Below, piece after piece: positions 1-7,552 of a stretch of DNA of 64,000 nt. The position numbers and the translations under genes were made by a program. Source of the DNA: CAYNRA01 sp046293395. GTDB lineage: Bacteria > Bacteroidota > Bacteroidia > Cytophagales > Spirosomataceae. The first letter of the stretch is position 1; each line of letters starts with the position of its first letter. Under the pieces are notes generated by a model, which worked only from the letters and a program-made list of their open reading frames with translations, did no database searches and was not told the DNA's origin. Location of the stretch: the NCBI GenBank assembly GCA_046293395.1, contig JBKBOU010000003.1, forward strand, positions 248,001 through 312,000, in the 5' to 3' direction.

Positions 1-1521
1 GTTAAATTCTTTGAAATTGAAGCTTTCGTCGATGACAAAACCTCTTACTTGTGTTCCAAGGTCTAATTCAGGTGGAACGATGCGGTTGCGGCGGTCATTG
101 TAGAAGTCTGTTGTTAACTGGTATCTGGCTGATAACCAATCTGTTAATTTTAAATTTGCGTAGATGTCACCGAATAAGCGATTCACATCTGTTTGCAAAG
201 CACTTTTTTCAGCATAATAACGTGGGTTGTCAATTGTCCCAGCAGTTATATTATTTTGTGTTCCATCTGGTTTGAGGTAATCGTTTACGTCAAATGAAGG
301 CGACCAATATGTCAACGAGCTAAAAATAGACTTATCTCCAGAAGCGGGACTTGTACCAGCCGAATTTGCGTAGTTCAATTGCCCACCGATTTCAATGGAA
401 TTATTCACTTTTGTAGAACCAGATAGTTTCGCTGTGATGCGTGAAAAGTCCGTGTTAGGAACAATCCCTGTTTGGTCAAAATAAGAGAGTGACGTATAAT
501 ATTTTGATTTGTCATTCCCACCTGAAACACCCAAGTTGTGGCTCATGCGTTCTCCTTGTCTGAAAAACGTACGGAAGTTTTCAAAGATGGGGTCGCCAGG
601 TTGTGTTAGTGGACCAAACTGTTGAAAAACGAATCCTACGCGAGGCACGGCAGATAAACCATGTGAATATCTTTCTTGCTGCGCAGGTACTTTGTCCACA
701 TTATCCACGCCATACGTTGCGGAGTACGTGATGGATGCCTTTCCGGCAGCACCTTTTTTTGTTGTAATGATGATAGCACCGTTTGAGGCACGTTGTCCGT
801 AAAGTGCTGTTGCTGCTGCACCTTTCAATACGTTGATTGACTCAATATCGTCTGGGTTCATGTCGGCAGCTCTGTTGGTATTTGAAAACTGCTCGTTGCT
901 ATTTACGGCATTTGAACCAGCCGACGGCAAAGCATTTCCTGCAAATGTATTGTTTGATATGATGATACCATCTACAATAAACAACGGTTGGTTGTCATTG
1001 CCTCCACTTAGCGAGTTGATACCTCTGATGATGATGTTAGTACCAGCACCTGGAGCGCCACCGGAGCCGTTGATTGTCACCCCAGCCAATTTACCTTGCA
1101 TGGCAGCAACCATATTGGGGTCGCCTGTGTTCTTCAAGATGTCACCTTTGATTGTCTGAGAGCCATAGCCAAGCTCTCGTTTGTCTTTGGCAATATTGAA
1201 AGACGTAACAACCACCTCATCTAATTCGTTGGTACTTTCTTTCAACTGAATATCCAGTGTCGATTGTCCGTTGAGAGTCTGTTCTACTTTTTGGAATCCC
1301 GTAAAGCTAAACACAAGTGTCGCTTTGGGCTGTAAGTTTGTTAATTGGTATTTTCCGTTGATATCCGTGACAGTACCTCGAGTTGTACCTTTTACTGTCA
1401 CACTCACACCGGGGAGAGATTCACCGTCGTTTGCTGTCACTTGGCCGCTTACAGACACTGTCTGGGCAGCTAAAGAGAAGCTTAAGAGGCAAAAAATCAA
1501 TAGCGTATAGATTTTGCTCAT
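1..1521 (-). CDS. SusC/RagA-family TonB-linked outer membrane receptor, 5' part (cut by window edge)
   Basis: An open frame of 507 codons runs from an ATG at 1521 to the left edge with no stop, so the gene continues outside the window. It starts with a signal peptide ending near SLAAQ, then a carboxypeptidase-regulatory-like domain (about residues 22-105, GESLPGVSV and GTVTDINGKY), the linker LDEVVVTS, and a TonB plug domain containing IIIRGINS, PLFIVDGI and the SusC signature around NVLKGAAATALYG. By family knowledge it is an outer-membrane beta-barrel that imports oligomers with a SusD lipoprotein; the SusD gene would lie to the left, out of view. The substrate cannot be told. A good Bacteroidota promoter lies just upstream. 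Confidence 0.95.
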   Translation of the reverse strand, partial: MSKIYTLLIFCLLSFSLAAQTVSVSGQVTANDGESLPGVSVTVKGTTRGTVTDINGKYQLTNLQPKATLVFSFTGFQKVEQTLNGQSTLDIQLKESTNELDEVVVTSFNIAKDKRELGYGSQTIKGDILKNTGDPNMVAAMQGKLAGVTINGSGGAPGAGTNIIIRGINSLSGGNDNQPLFIVDGIIISNNTFAGNALPSAGSNAVNSNEQFSNTNRAADMNPDDIESINVLKGAAATALYGQRASNGAIIITTKKGAAGKASITYSATYGVDNVDKVPAQQERYSHGLSAVPRVGFVFQQFGPLTQPGDPIFENFRTFFRQGERMSHNLGVSGGNDKSKYYTSLSYFDQTGIVPNTDFSRITAKLSGSTKVNNSIEIGGQLNYANSAGTSPASGDKSIFSSLTYWSPSFDVNDYLKPDGTQNNITAGTIDNPRYYAEKSALQTDVNRLFGDIYANLKLTDWLSARYQLTTDFYNDRRNRIVPPELDLGTQVRGFVIDESFNFKEFN

Positions 1522-1553
1522 AAAAACTAGTTTGTTAAATTATTTTAATTTAG

Positions 1554-1583
1554 CAAAATTAATTTTTTTTAGGAATATACCAA
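1554..1583 (-). promoter_or_regulatory. Bacteroidota-type promoter for the left-edge SusC gene
   Basis: On the minus strand TTG (1583-1581) is followed after 19 bp by TAATTTTG (1561-1554), an exact match to the Bacteroidota -7 consensus TAnnTTTG. It lies 32 bp upstream of the SusC ATG at 1521. Confidence 0.6.
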
Positions 1584-1620
1584 GTTCACTCGTCTATACA
1601 ATTGGTGCATTTGTATTTAT

Positions 1621-2526
1621 TTAAAATTTTCCGTAAATTTCTTCCAATGCTTCTTCAACCGTGGAATACGCGTATTTAAAGGATAACTCTCCGTTTATTC
1701 GTTGGTTTTCTACATAAGCACTCCCTAAAACTACCACAGACATTTCACCAAGGGCTACTTTCAATACAAAACCAGGAACAGGTGGTAGGAAGACAAAACG
1801 GTTTAATTGCTTCGCTACTTTTTTGGTTAAGTCGGTATTTCGTATCGGCAGTGGGGCTACTCCGTTGTAGGCTCCGCGCATATTTTCGTCTTCGATGGCT
1901 TGGACAAATAAACGCGCCAAATCTTGTACATGAATCCAGGACATCCATTGTTGGCCACTGCCAAGTGCTGCGCCAACTCCCCACCGAACCGGTGCAGCCA
2001 GTTTTGGGAGGGCGCCACCCTCTTTACTCAAGACAACCCCAACCCGAATATGTACTGTCCGGCTTGCTTCTAAAAACGAAGCGGCATTTTCCCATTTTAC
2101 GGTACATTCTGCAAGAAAGTCAGTGCCCGGCGAGCTGGTTTCGGTTAATTTTTCATCTCCGCGTTCACCTCCATAGTAACCAATAGCAGAAGCCGAAACA
2201 AGAACCGCTGGTTTTATTCCGTTGGCTGCCAAGTGAGTACCTAATAAGCGCAAAGGTTCAACGCGGGAATCGATGATTTTCTTTTTTTGTTCGGCTGTCC
2301 AACGTTTATCCGCAATCCCTTCACCTGCTAAATGAATGATTCCTTCAGCAAATGCAAGTGCTTCGGGGTCAATGTATCCTTTGTCAATATCCCATTGAAA
2401 AGAAGGAATTTTTGTATTTTTTTTAGGTGAGCGAGTCAAAATAGCCACTTCATGTCCTTTGTTTTGGAGTTCATTCACCAATACTTTTCCGACAAGCCCT
2501 GTACCACCCGTAACAAGTATTTTCAT
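1621..2526 (-). CDS. TIGR01777-family NAD(P)-dependent epimerase/dehydratase
   Basis: This 301-residue extended short-chain dehydrogenase-like protein has the Rossmann motif GGTGLVG at residues 7-13, a SASAIGYYG segment with the catalytic-type tyrosines near residue 117, and a GVVLSKEGGALPK segment typical of the TIGR01777/YfcH family. The C-terminal domain has the family's GSAYVENQRI stretch (usually a DUF1731-like tail). Length fits the family (about 300). These proteins are predicted nucleoside-diphosphate-sugar epimerases, but the physiological substrate is not established. It stands alone between the SusC gene and divergent panD, 99 bp upstream of the SusC start and on the same strand. 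Confidence 0.9.
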   Translation of the reverse strand: MKILVTGGTGLVGKVLVNELQNKGHEVAILTRSPKKNTKIPSFQWDIDKGYIDPEALAFAEGIIHLAGEGIADKRWTAEQKKKIIDSRVEPLRLLGTHLAANGIKPAVLVSASAIGYYGGERGDEKLTETSSPGTDFLAECTVKWENAASFLEASRTVHIRVGVVLSKEGGALPKLAAPVRWGVGAALGSGQQWMSWIHVQDLARLFVQAIEDENMRGAYNGVAPLPIRNTDLTKKVAKQLNRFVFLPPVPGFVLKVALGEMSVVVLGSAYVENQRINGELSFKYAYSTVEEALEEIYGKF

Positions 2527-2784
2527 AGTATTTTACAAATCAATTTGAAGGTTTCTATCAAAAGTGAGATTCGTGTAAAAATGTTTTGGTGTTTCAGAAA
2601 CTGTTTGTGTTCATTTAGGTATGTTTAAAATACGCCTACTTTGTTGGGATATGTTTTGTTTTTCGTCCCAAAACGATGATTATCCTCCCTCGTCTGGACA
2701 AAAGTGGACTGTCTCCATTCCTAAAATAACATACAAACAATTGCTCAGCATAAACGGAATCCCTGCCTTTTCCGAAAAGTATTG

Positions 2785-2792
2785 TATTTTTG
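2785..2792 (+). promoter_or_regulatory. Probable -7 element for panD
   Basis: TATTTTTG matches TAnnTTTG 33 bp upstream of the panD ATG at 2825; no clear TTTG lies about 20 bp further up. Transcription would start near 2799, inside the longer open frame, which supports the short PanD start. The rest of 2527-2784 shows no gene I can support. Confidence 0.4.
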
Positions 2793-2824
2793 TTCGGTCA
2801 AAATATATTACACGAACAACAAAC

Positions 2825-3175
2825 ATGTACATCAACGTATTCAAATCCAAGATACATCGTGTCAAAGTTACACAAGCAGAGCTCAATTACGTAGGCAGTA
2901 TCACCATTGATGAGGCACTTTTAGAGGCATCTGGTATCCGCCCGAACGAGCGTGTACAAGTAGTAAATAACAACAATGGGGAGCGCATTGAGACGTATGT
3001 CATCAAAGGAGAACGCAACAGCGGGACGATTTGTCTGAACGGCGCTGCTGCACGCAAAGCGCAAGTTGGTGATATCTTGATTATCATTTCTTATGCTTGG
3101 ATGACGCCCGAAGAAGCAGACGTTCACGAACCTACACTTGTATTTCCCGACGAAAACAATCGGATTACCTCTTAA
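2825..3175 (+). CDS. panD: Aspartate 1-decarboxylase precursor
   Basis: The 116-residue product is a pyruvoyl-dependent enzyme that converts L-aspartate to beta-alanine for pantothenate and CoA synthesis. From the ATG at 2825 the key residues fall at exactly the E. coli PanD positions: Lys9, His11, the self-cleavage site Gly24-Ser25 (Ser25 becomes the pyruvoyl group), Arg54 and Tyr58. The NGAAA segment that packs near the active site is also present. The frame is open upstream to 2621, but those 68 extra residues resemble nothing in the family and contain the likely promoter, so I reject them. The next gene begins 11 bp after the stop, so the two are probably co-transcribed. Confidence 0.96.
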   Translation: MYINVFKSKIHRVKVTQAELNYVGSITIDEALLEASGIRPNERVQVVNNNNGERIETYVIKGERNSGTICLNGAAARKAQVGDILIIISYAWMTPEEADVHEPTLVFPDENNRITS

Positions 3176-3186
3176 TATCTTCTTTC

Positions 3187-4185
3187 ATGGATTTCAAAAA
3201 AATTAGTCAGTATTTGGTTTCGGTCGGTATCGCTGCGGGTTTGCTTTACTGGGTATTTAAAGACATTGCGCTTGCCGATTTACTCGCCAAATTCCAAGAA
3301 GCAGACTACCGCTGGGTTCTTTTAGCCGCTATTTTGCAATTGGCTGCCCATGTAAGTCGGGCGTATCGTTGGAAAATCATGTTGCAACCCATTGGTTATC
3401 AAACAAGTACATACAGAACGACATTGGCTGTACTGGTTGGTTATATTGTCAACTTAGTTCTTCCAAGAGCGGGAGAATTGGCGCGTTGTGGTTCATTGAG
3501 TAAAATGGAGGGCGTGCCTTTCGAGAAATCTTTTGGCGCAGTTGTAGCCGAACGCCTCGTGGATGTACTCGTTCTTTTATTGCTTATCGGCCTAAACTTA
3601 GCCTTGGAATTTGGGCGAATTAGCCAATTCTTTTTTGAAATCATGGGTGATAAATTCAAAAATCCGATGGCATTCATTGGCTTAGGAACCGTCTTTTTGC
3701 TCGTTGTTTTGCTGGGATATTTTTTCTTCCAAAAGAAAAAACAGACGATTTTAGCAATGCCTATTTTACAAAAAATTATTGGCTTTTTAGGAGGTGTTTG
3801 GGAAGGATTCAACGGCATTCGTCGATTAAAAAATCCCTCTGTTTTCATTTTCCATACGCTTGCTATTTGGGTCTTGTATTATTTCACGACGTATTTTCTT
3901 TGTCAGGCACTTCCCGAAACCAGCGCTCTGTCTTTCTTAGCCGTTTTGACTATTTTGGTCATGGGAACAATTGGCATGGCTGCACCGACTGTCGGCGGTA
4001 TTGGTAGTTATCACTTTTTTGTTGGGAAAATCGTGGTTCTGTACGGGTTAAGTCAAGCAAATGGCATTGCATTAGCGACGTTTCTACACACAATTATTGG
4101 ACTTGTATTGGTTGTGATTTTTGGACTAGCCGGCTTTTTGTTGGCTTCCTTCGCTCCATCGCGTGACAGTTCGTCCCGCCCATAA
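3187..4185 (+). CDS. YbhN/LPG-synthase-type flippase-like membrane protein
   Basis: A 332-residue polytopic inner-membrane protein of the UPF0104/lysylphosphatidylglycerol synthase transmembrane family. It has about eight hydrophobic helices and the family hallmark LPRAGELARC near residues 96-105, plus the conserved GTIGMAAPTVGGIGSY block near residue 265. There is no cytosolic aminoacyl-transferase domain, so this is the membrane part only, as in YbhN and AglD-type proteins of uncertain function (lipid flipping is suspected for the family). I start it at the ATG at 3187, 11 bp after panD; a longer frame from 3097 would overlap panD and adds a non-hydrophobic arginine-rich leader. Confidence 0.88.
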   Translation: MDFKKISQYLVSVGIAAGLLYWVFKDIALADLLAKFQEADYRWVLLAAILQLAAHVSRAYRWKIMLQPIGYQTSTYRTTLAVLVGYIVNLVLPRAGELARCGSLSKMEGVPFEKSFGAVVAERLVDVLVLLLLIGLNLALEFGRISQFFFEIMGDKFKNPMAFIGLGTVFLLVVLLGYFFFQKKKQTILAMPILQKIIGFLGGVWEGFNGIRRLKNPSVFIFHTLAIWVLYYFTTYFLCQALPETSALSFLAVLTILVMGTIGMAAPTVGGIGSYHFFVGKIVVLYGLSQANGIALATFLHTIIGLVLVVIFGLAGFLLASFAPSRDSSSRP

Positions 4186-4292
4186 ACAAATCATCGCGAT
4201 TTTCTTCCCTTCATCGCAATAGAATCGTATATTCGAACTGTTTTTAGCGTAAAACATGTTTATATCACTAGAAATTAAATAATCAACGAAAG

Positions 4293-5003
4293 ATGACAGG
4301 TATCCTTCTTATTAGTGTTGTTTTTATGGGAATTAGCTGGTTTGTATCAAACAAACTAAAGCGAAAGTTCGAAGAATACTCCCGCGTGGGCTTATATAAC
4401 GGCCTTTCTGGCGCAGAAATCGCGCAGAAAATGCTACACGACAATCAAATTTACGATGTTCGGATTACCCAAGTAGATGGCCAATTGACGGACCACTACA
4501 ATCCAATGGACAAGACGGTTAATCTTAGTGGGGATGTTTACCACGGTCGTAGCGCAGCAGCAGCAGCGGTTGCAGCACACGAATGCGGACATGCTGTTCA
4601 ACATGCAACAGCTTACGCAGCGCTTCGGATGCGCTCTTCTTTGGTTCCCATCGTAAATATCGCTTCCCGTTTGATGGGTATGGCAAATACCTTCTTATTC
4701 ATGGGCGGTTTTTACATGATTAGCCAAGGCAGTGCCATGGGTAACTTAATTTTAATGGTTTTAATCGTGGCGAACGCAGCGTTAACGGCTTTCTCTCTGA
4801 TTACACTTCCGGTTGAATTTGATGCAAGTAACCGCGCACTCAAATGGATGGAATCACGCAATATTGTTAATAGACAAGAACATGCACTTGCCAAAGATGC
4901 CTTAAAATGGGCGGCAATGACTTATGTAGTTGCAGCTTTGGGCGCAGTAGCCAACCTTGCTTACTACGTCATGCTGTTTTTGGGTGGGCGTAGAGACGAC
5001 TAA
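4293..5003 (+). CDS. Membrane zinc metallopeptidase (YugP-like, Zn_peptidase_2)
   Basis: A 236-residue membrane-bound metallopeptidase. One N-terminal helix (residues 1-20) is followed by the soluble part with the zinc motif HECGH (His96, Glu97, His100) and then AVQHATAYAALRMRS, the typical continuation in this family. Two to three hydrophobic helices follow (about 140-175 and 210-232), and the LPVEFDASNRALKW block is another family signature. Length matches (about 230). The substrate is unknown. It sits 107 bp after the YbhN-like gene and ends at a perfect bidirectional terminator. Confidence 0.92.
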   Translation: MTGILLISVVFMGISWFVSNKLKRKFEEYSRVGLYNGLSGAEIAQKMLHDNQIYDVRITQVDGQLTDHYNPMDKTVNLSGDVYHGRSAAAAAVAAHECGHAVQHATAYAALRMRSSLVPIVNIASRLMGMANTFLFMGGFYMISQGSAMGNLILMVLIVANAALTAFSLITLPVEFDASNRALKWMESRNIVNRQEHALAKDALKWAAMTYVVAALGAVANLAYYVMLFLGGRRDD

Positions 5004-5015
5004 TCATTTCAATAC

Positions 5016-5055
5016 ACAAAAAAGGCGATTGGGTTTACTCAATCGCCTTTTTTGT
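5016..5055. terminator. Bidirectional intrinsic terminator
   Basis: Perfect 15-bp arms (5016-5030 and 5041-5055) around a 10-bp loop, GC-rich core GGCGATT and flanking A and T runs. It separates the convergent zinc peptidase and galK genes and can serve both. Confidence 0.92.
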
Positions 5056-5057
5056 GC

Positions 5058-6239
5058 TTATACTTTTTTTACACGCACGCCGTCTTCGGGGGTTACTTCA
5101 TATATTTCGAGCGGTAAACCAAACGTTTCTTCGTATTCTTTTTGTAGCACTGCTTTGAACAGCTCTTTCTGTTCTTTCTCAACTAATTGAATGGTACATC
5201 CACCAAAACCGCCGCCCATAACCCGTGCGCCCAAAACTCCGTTCTGTTTTTTTGTTAGATTAACCAAAAAATCAATCTCGACACAACTCACCTCGTATAA
5301 TTCAGACAACCCTCGGTGTGTCGCATACATCAAAGAACCAACCGTTTGCCAATCGTTGTTTTTCAGCGCATCCACGACCTGAACAACACGGGCTTGCTCT
5401 TCCACAACATACAAACACCTTTTTTGAATTTCTTCTGGTAGCGAAGAAGCATGCGCGTAAAAAAAAGCAAGGGAGACATCGCGAAGCGACTGAACAGAGG
5501 CATCTATTGACTGAAAATACGTTACGCCTTCCTCACACGAAGCCCTTCTGACATTGTAAGCACTCTCCGCCAGACTATGCTTTACCCCTGAGTTCGCCAA
5601 TAAAATGACGTAATCCTTTAATTCAAACGGAATATACGCATGTGTCTGGGTTCTACAATCCAGTTGAATGAGTTGATTCTTCTGTCCAAATAAAGAGGCA
5701 TACATGTCCATGATTCCACACTTTACTCCGACGAAATGATGCTCGGCACGTTGGGCAATTTGCGCCAAAGTAAGCAAAGAAACCTCCCAATCAAACAAAG
5801 CACAAAGCCCACGTGCCAAACCCGCTTCGAGGGCGGCAGAGGAAGAAAGTCCGGCACCGGAGGGGATATTTCCACCAAAAAGTACGTCAAAACCTGTCGG
5901 AAAATGAAATCCTAATACAGTAAATTCATGCACAACCCCAAGTATATGATTAATCCAACCTTGTTGTGGGGTGAGCGTATTTTCCAGAGAAAATATTTTT
6001 TTTTCTTGTTGAAAATCATGGGCGATACACGTCACGAATTTGTCCGTTCGGGGTCGAATGGCAAAAAACAGAGCGAAATCAATGGCGGCAGGAAGAACAA
6101 ATCCTTGGTTATAGTCCGTATGTTCGCCGAGCAAATTAATGCGCCCAGGTGCACGAACGAGAATGTCGGGCGAAGAGCCAAAATACGTGAGGAAAGCCTC
6201 TTTGCATTGTTCTTCTGTTTGGATATGTGCTGGTACCAT
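5058..6239 (-). CDS. galK: Galactokinase
   Basis: A GHMP kinase that phosphorylates galactose at C1 with ATP (Leloir pathway). From the ATG at 6239 the 393-residue product has the galactokinase signature at residues 29-42 (RAPGRINLLGEHTD), the ATP-binding loop GAGLSSSAALE, and the C-terminal GHMP motif VMGGGFGGC. The frame can be extended to 6275, but that overlaps the preceding gene and adds a leader unlike the family; 6239 gives the usual length (about 385-395). It is the last gene of the minus-strand run uvrA - unknown - DUF422 - galK, 28 bp behind DUF422. No galT or galE is nearby. Confidence 0.95.
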   Translation of the reverse strand: MVPAHIQTEEQCKEAFLTYFGSSPDILVRAPGRINLLGEHTDYNQGFVLPAAIDFALFFAIRPRTDKFVTCIAHDFQQEKKIFSLENTLTPQQGWINHILGVVHEFTVLGFHFPTGFDVLFGGNIPSGAGLSSSAALEAGLARGLCALFDWEVSLLTLAQIAQRAEHHFVGVKCGIMDMYASLFGQKNQLIQLDCRTQTHAYIPFELKDYVILLANSGVKHSLAESAYNVRRASCEEGVTYFQSIDASVQSLRDVSLAFFYAHASSLPEEIQKRCLYVVEEQARVVQVVDALKNNDWQTVGSLMYATHRGLSELYEVSCVEIDFLVNLTKKQNGVLGARVMGGGFGGCTIQLVEKEQKELFKAVLQKEYEETFGLPLEIYEVTPEDGVRVKKV

Positions 6240-6267
6240 TAATACAGTTTGGGGAGAAAAAAGAAGA

Positions 6268-6939
6268 TTAGACAAACCATTGAACGAGAAAAAAGGCCCA
6301 TTGCAGGCCTAAAATCCAAGGTGCCATTGGGTTTTGCTTTTGGTAGGATTGGCGCATCAACAAAAATACGAGCAGCCAAGAAGTAACCAACCAACCGAGG
6401 TAATTTTGCAGAGGAGGAACTCCATTTGCCCAAGACCACATATTTTGTTCAATGGCGATGGGTTCTACGATATAATCGAGGGTAGTTAGAAGAATCGCGC
6501 CGATGGTTGTACGAATTACCAACAGAAAAGTTGGGTGAGGAACGACCCATTTGTTCCCCCATCTGGAAAGAATATCTACGTGGCAATAGACGAGCATCAA
6601 CCAATTTACGCCAATCATGAGCGGGACATCAAATACTTTCCAGCCGAGGGTTGTTTCGTATTGATATTCACCAAAAATAAGTCCGGTATGTACGCCAGCG
6701 ACCTCCACCAAATAGCCACCCAAATACACCAGAAAAAAAAGAAAAGGAACGGGAGAGCGCCAATCCTTGTGAAAATAAAAAAGGATTCCGAGCGAGCTCA
6801 GGAGGTGAAAAGGAGTGAGAAACTGAAAAAATGAACGCGTTTCTGGGAAATTGAGCCCAATCAGCCCTGCCACATACATCGAAACAGATAAAGAAACCCA
6901 AGGGGTAGTTTTAGGGGAGATAGTATCCATTTTTATCAT
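6268..6939 (-). CDS. Carotenoid biosynthesis protein, DUF422 (CruF-like)
   Basis: A 223-residue integral membrane protein with about six or seven hydrophobic helices. The features FGEYQYETTLGWKVFDVP, GVNWLMLVY and LDYIVEPIA are the hallmark of the DUF422 family, whose studied members hydrate the psi end of carotenoids (CruF, or bisanhydrobacterioruberin hydratase in archaea). Function here is by family, with no biochemical proof. The gene begins inside the preceding 202-residue gene (overlap about 20-29 bp depending on whether the ATG at 6939 or 6930 is used), which implies translational coupling. No crtB or crtI is present in the window. Confidence 0.85.
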   Translation of the reverse strand: MIKMDTISPKTTPWVSLSVSMYVAGLIGLNFPETRSFFQFLTPFHLLSSLGILFYFHKDWRSPVPFLFFLVYLGGYLVEVAGVHTGLIFGEYQYETTLGWKVFDVPLMIGVNWLMLVYCHVDILSRWGNKWVVPHPTFLLVIRTTIGAILLTTLDYIVEPIAIEQNMWSWANGVPPLQNYLGWLVTSWLLVFLLMRQSYQKQNPMAPWILGLQWAFFLVQWFV

Positions 6940-7519
6940 AATCTTGTGCCGAAGCCCATTTCATTACATATTTTTTAAAAATAGCAAACAGGCGATTTTC
7001 ATCAAATAGTTCATCAAAACGTTGCATAGTCGGATATTCTTTTCCGCCCGTCAAGACGAATGTCGTTTGCTCGTTCCATTGGTCTGTCTCAGCAACTTCT
7101 GTCATAATTTGAGCCAAGACATTGCTTTCCTCCGTCAGTTGAAGTTCTTGCAACACTTCATAAAAAACAAAAATCCAAGATTCTTTGTACCAGAAAAACC
7201 GAAAAACACCTCTCTTCTTTTTAGAAACCGACTGATACCATTCGTGCAAAACCACCGCCATCTGATAAACCAAGGGCAAGCCTGAAAAATCGTGGGTTGT
7301 TTGATACAAAGGCCGCACGTTTGTTCGATAAAAATACAGCATAAACGCAACTGAAGATTCCTGTTCCTGAATAGCACAAGGAATGAAAGAAGATTTGCTG
7401 CGATTCAAACGAAAAGGGGTTTTCTTCTCTGCTAAATTCGGTGTTTTTCGTGCCGCACGCATCAACCGAAAACCGAGTGCAAGTAGCAACAAGAGTTTAA
7501 AAAACAAAGGTGTTTTCAT
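6911..7519 (-). CDS. Hypothetical protein with N-terminal membrane anchor
   Basis: I do not recognise this 202-residue protein. It starts with a short hydrophobic stretch (about residues 6-17) that could be a signal anchor, followed by a basic region, then a soluble, aromatic-rich helical part with VVLHEWYQSV near residue 90 and a C-terminal segment ending YDKNGYYLP. It lies 33 bp after uvrA and overlaps the start of DUF422, so it belongs to the same transcription unit. It has no cysteine motif, no repeats and no obvious catalytic signature. A role next to carotenoid synthesis or repair is not implied by sequence. Confidence 0.75.
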   Translation of the reverse strand: MKTPLFFKLLLLLALGFRLMRAARKTPNLAEKKTPFRLNRSKSSFIPCAIQEQESSVAFMLYFYRTNVRPLYQTTHDFSGLPLVYQMAVVLHEWYQSVSKKKRGVFRFFWYKESWIFVFYEVLQELQLTEESNVLAQIMTEVAETDQWNEQTTFVLTGGKEYPTMQRFDELFDENRLFAIFKKYVMKWASAQDYDKNGYYLP

Positions 7520-7552
7520 TCTTCTATCTGCCCCTTTTCATTTGTTCGATGA

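Noticed and set aside
2621..2824. N-terminal extension of PanD by 68 residues
   Set aside because: PanD residues Lys9, His11, Gly24-Ser25, Arg54 and Tyr58 fall at the known positions only with the ATG at 2825, and a probable promoter element lies inside the extension.
3097..3186. Upstream extension of the YbhN-like protein
   Set aside because: It overlaps panD, is arginine-rich and not hydrophobic; the ATG at 3187 gives a normal start.
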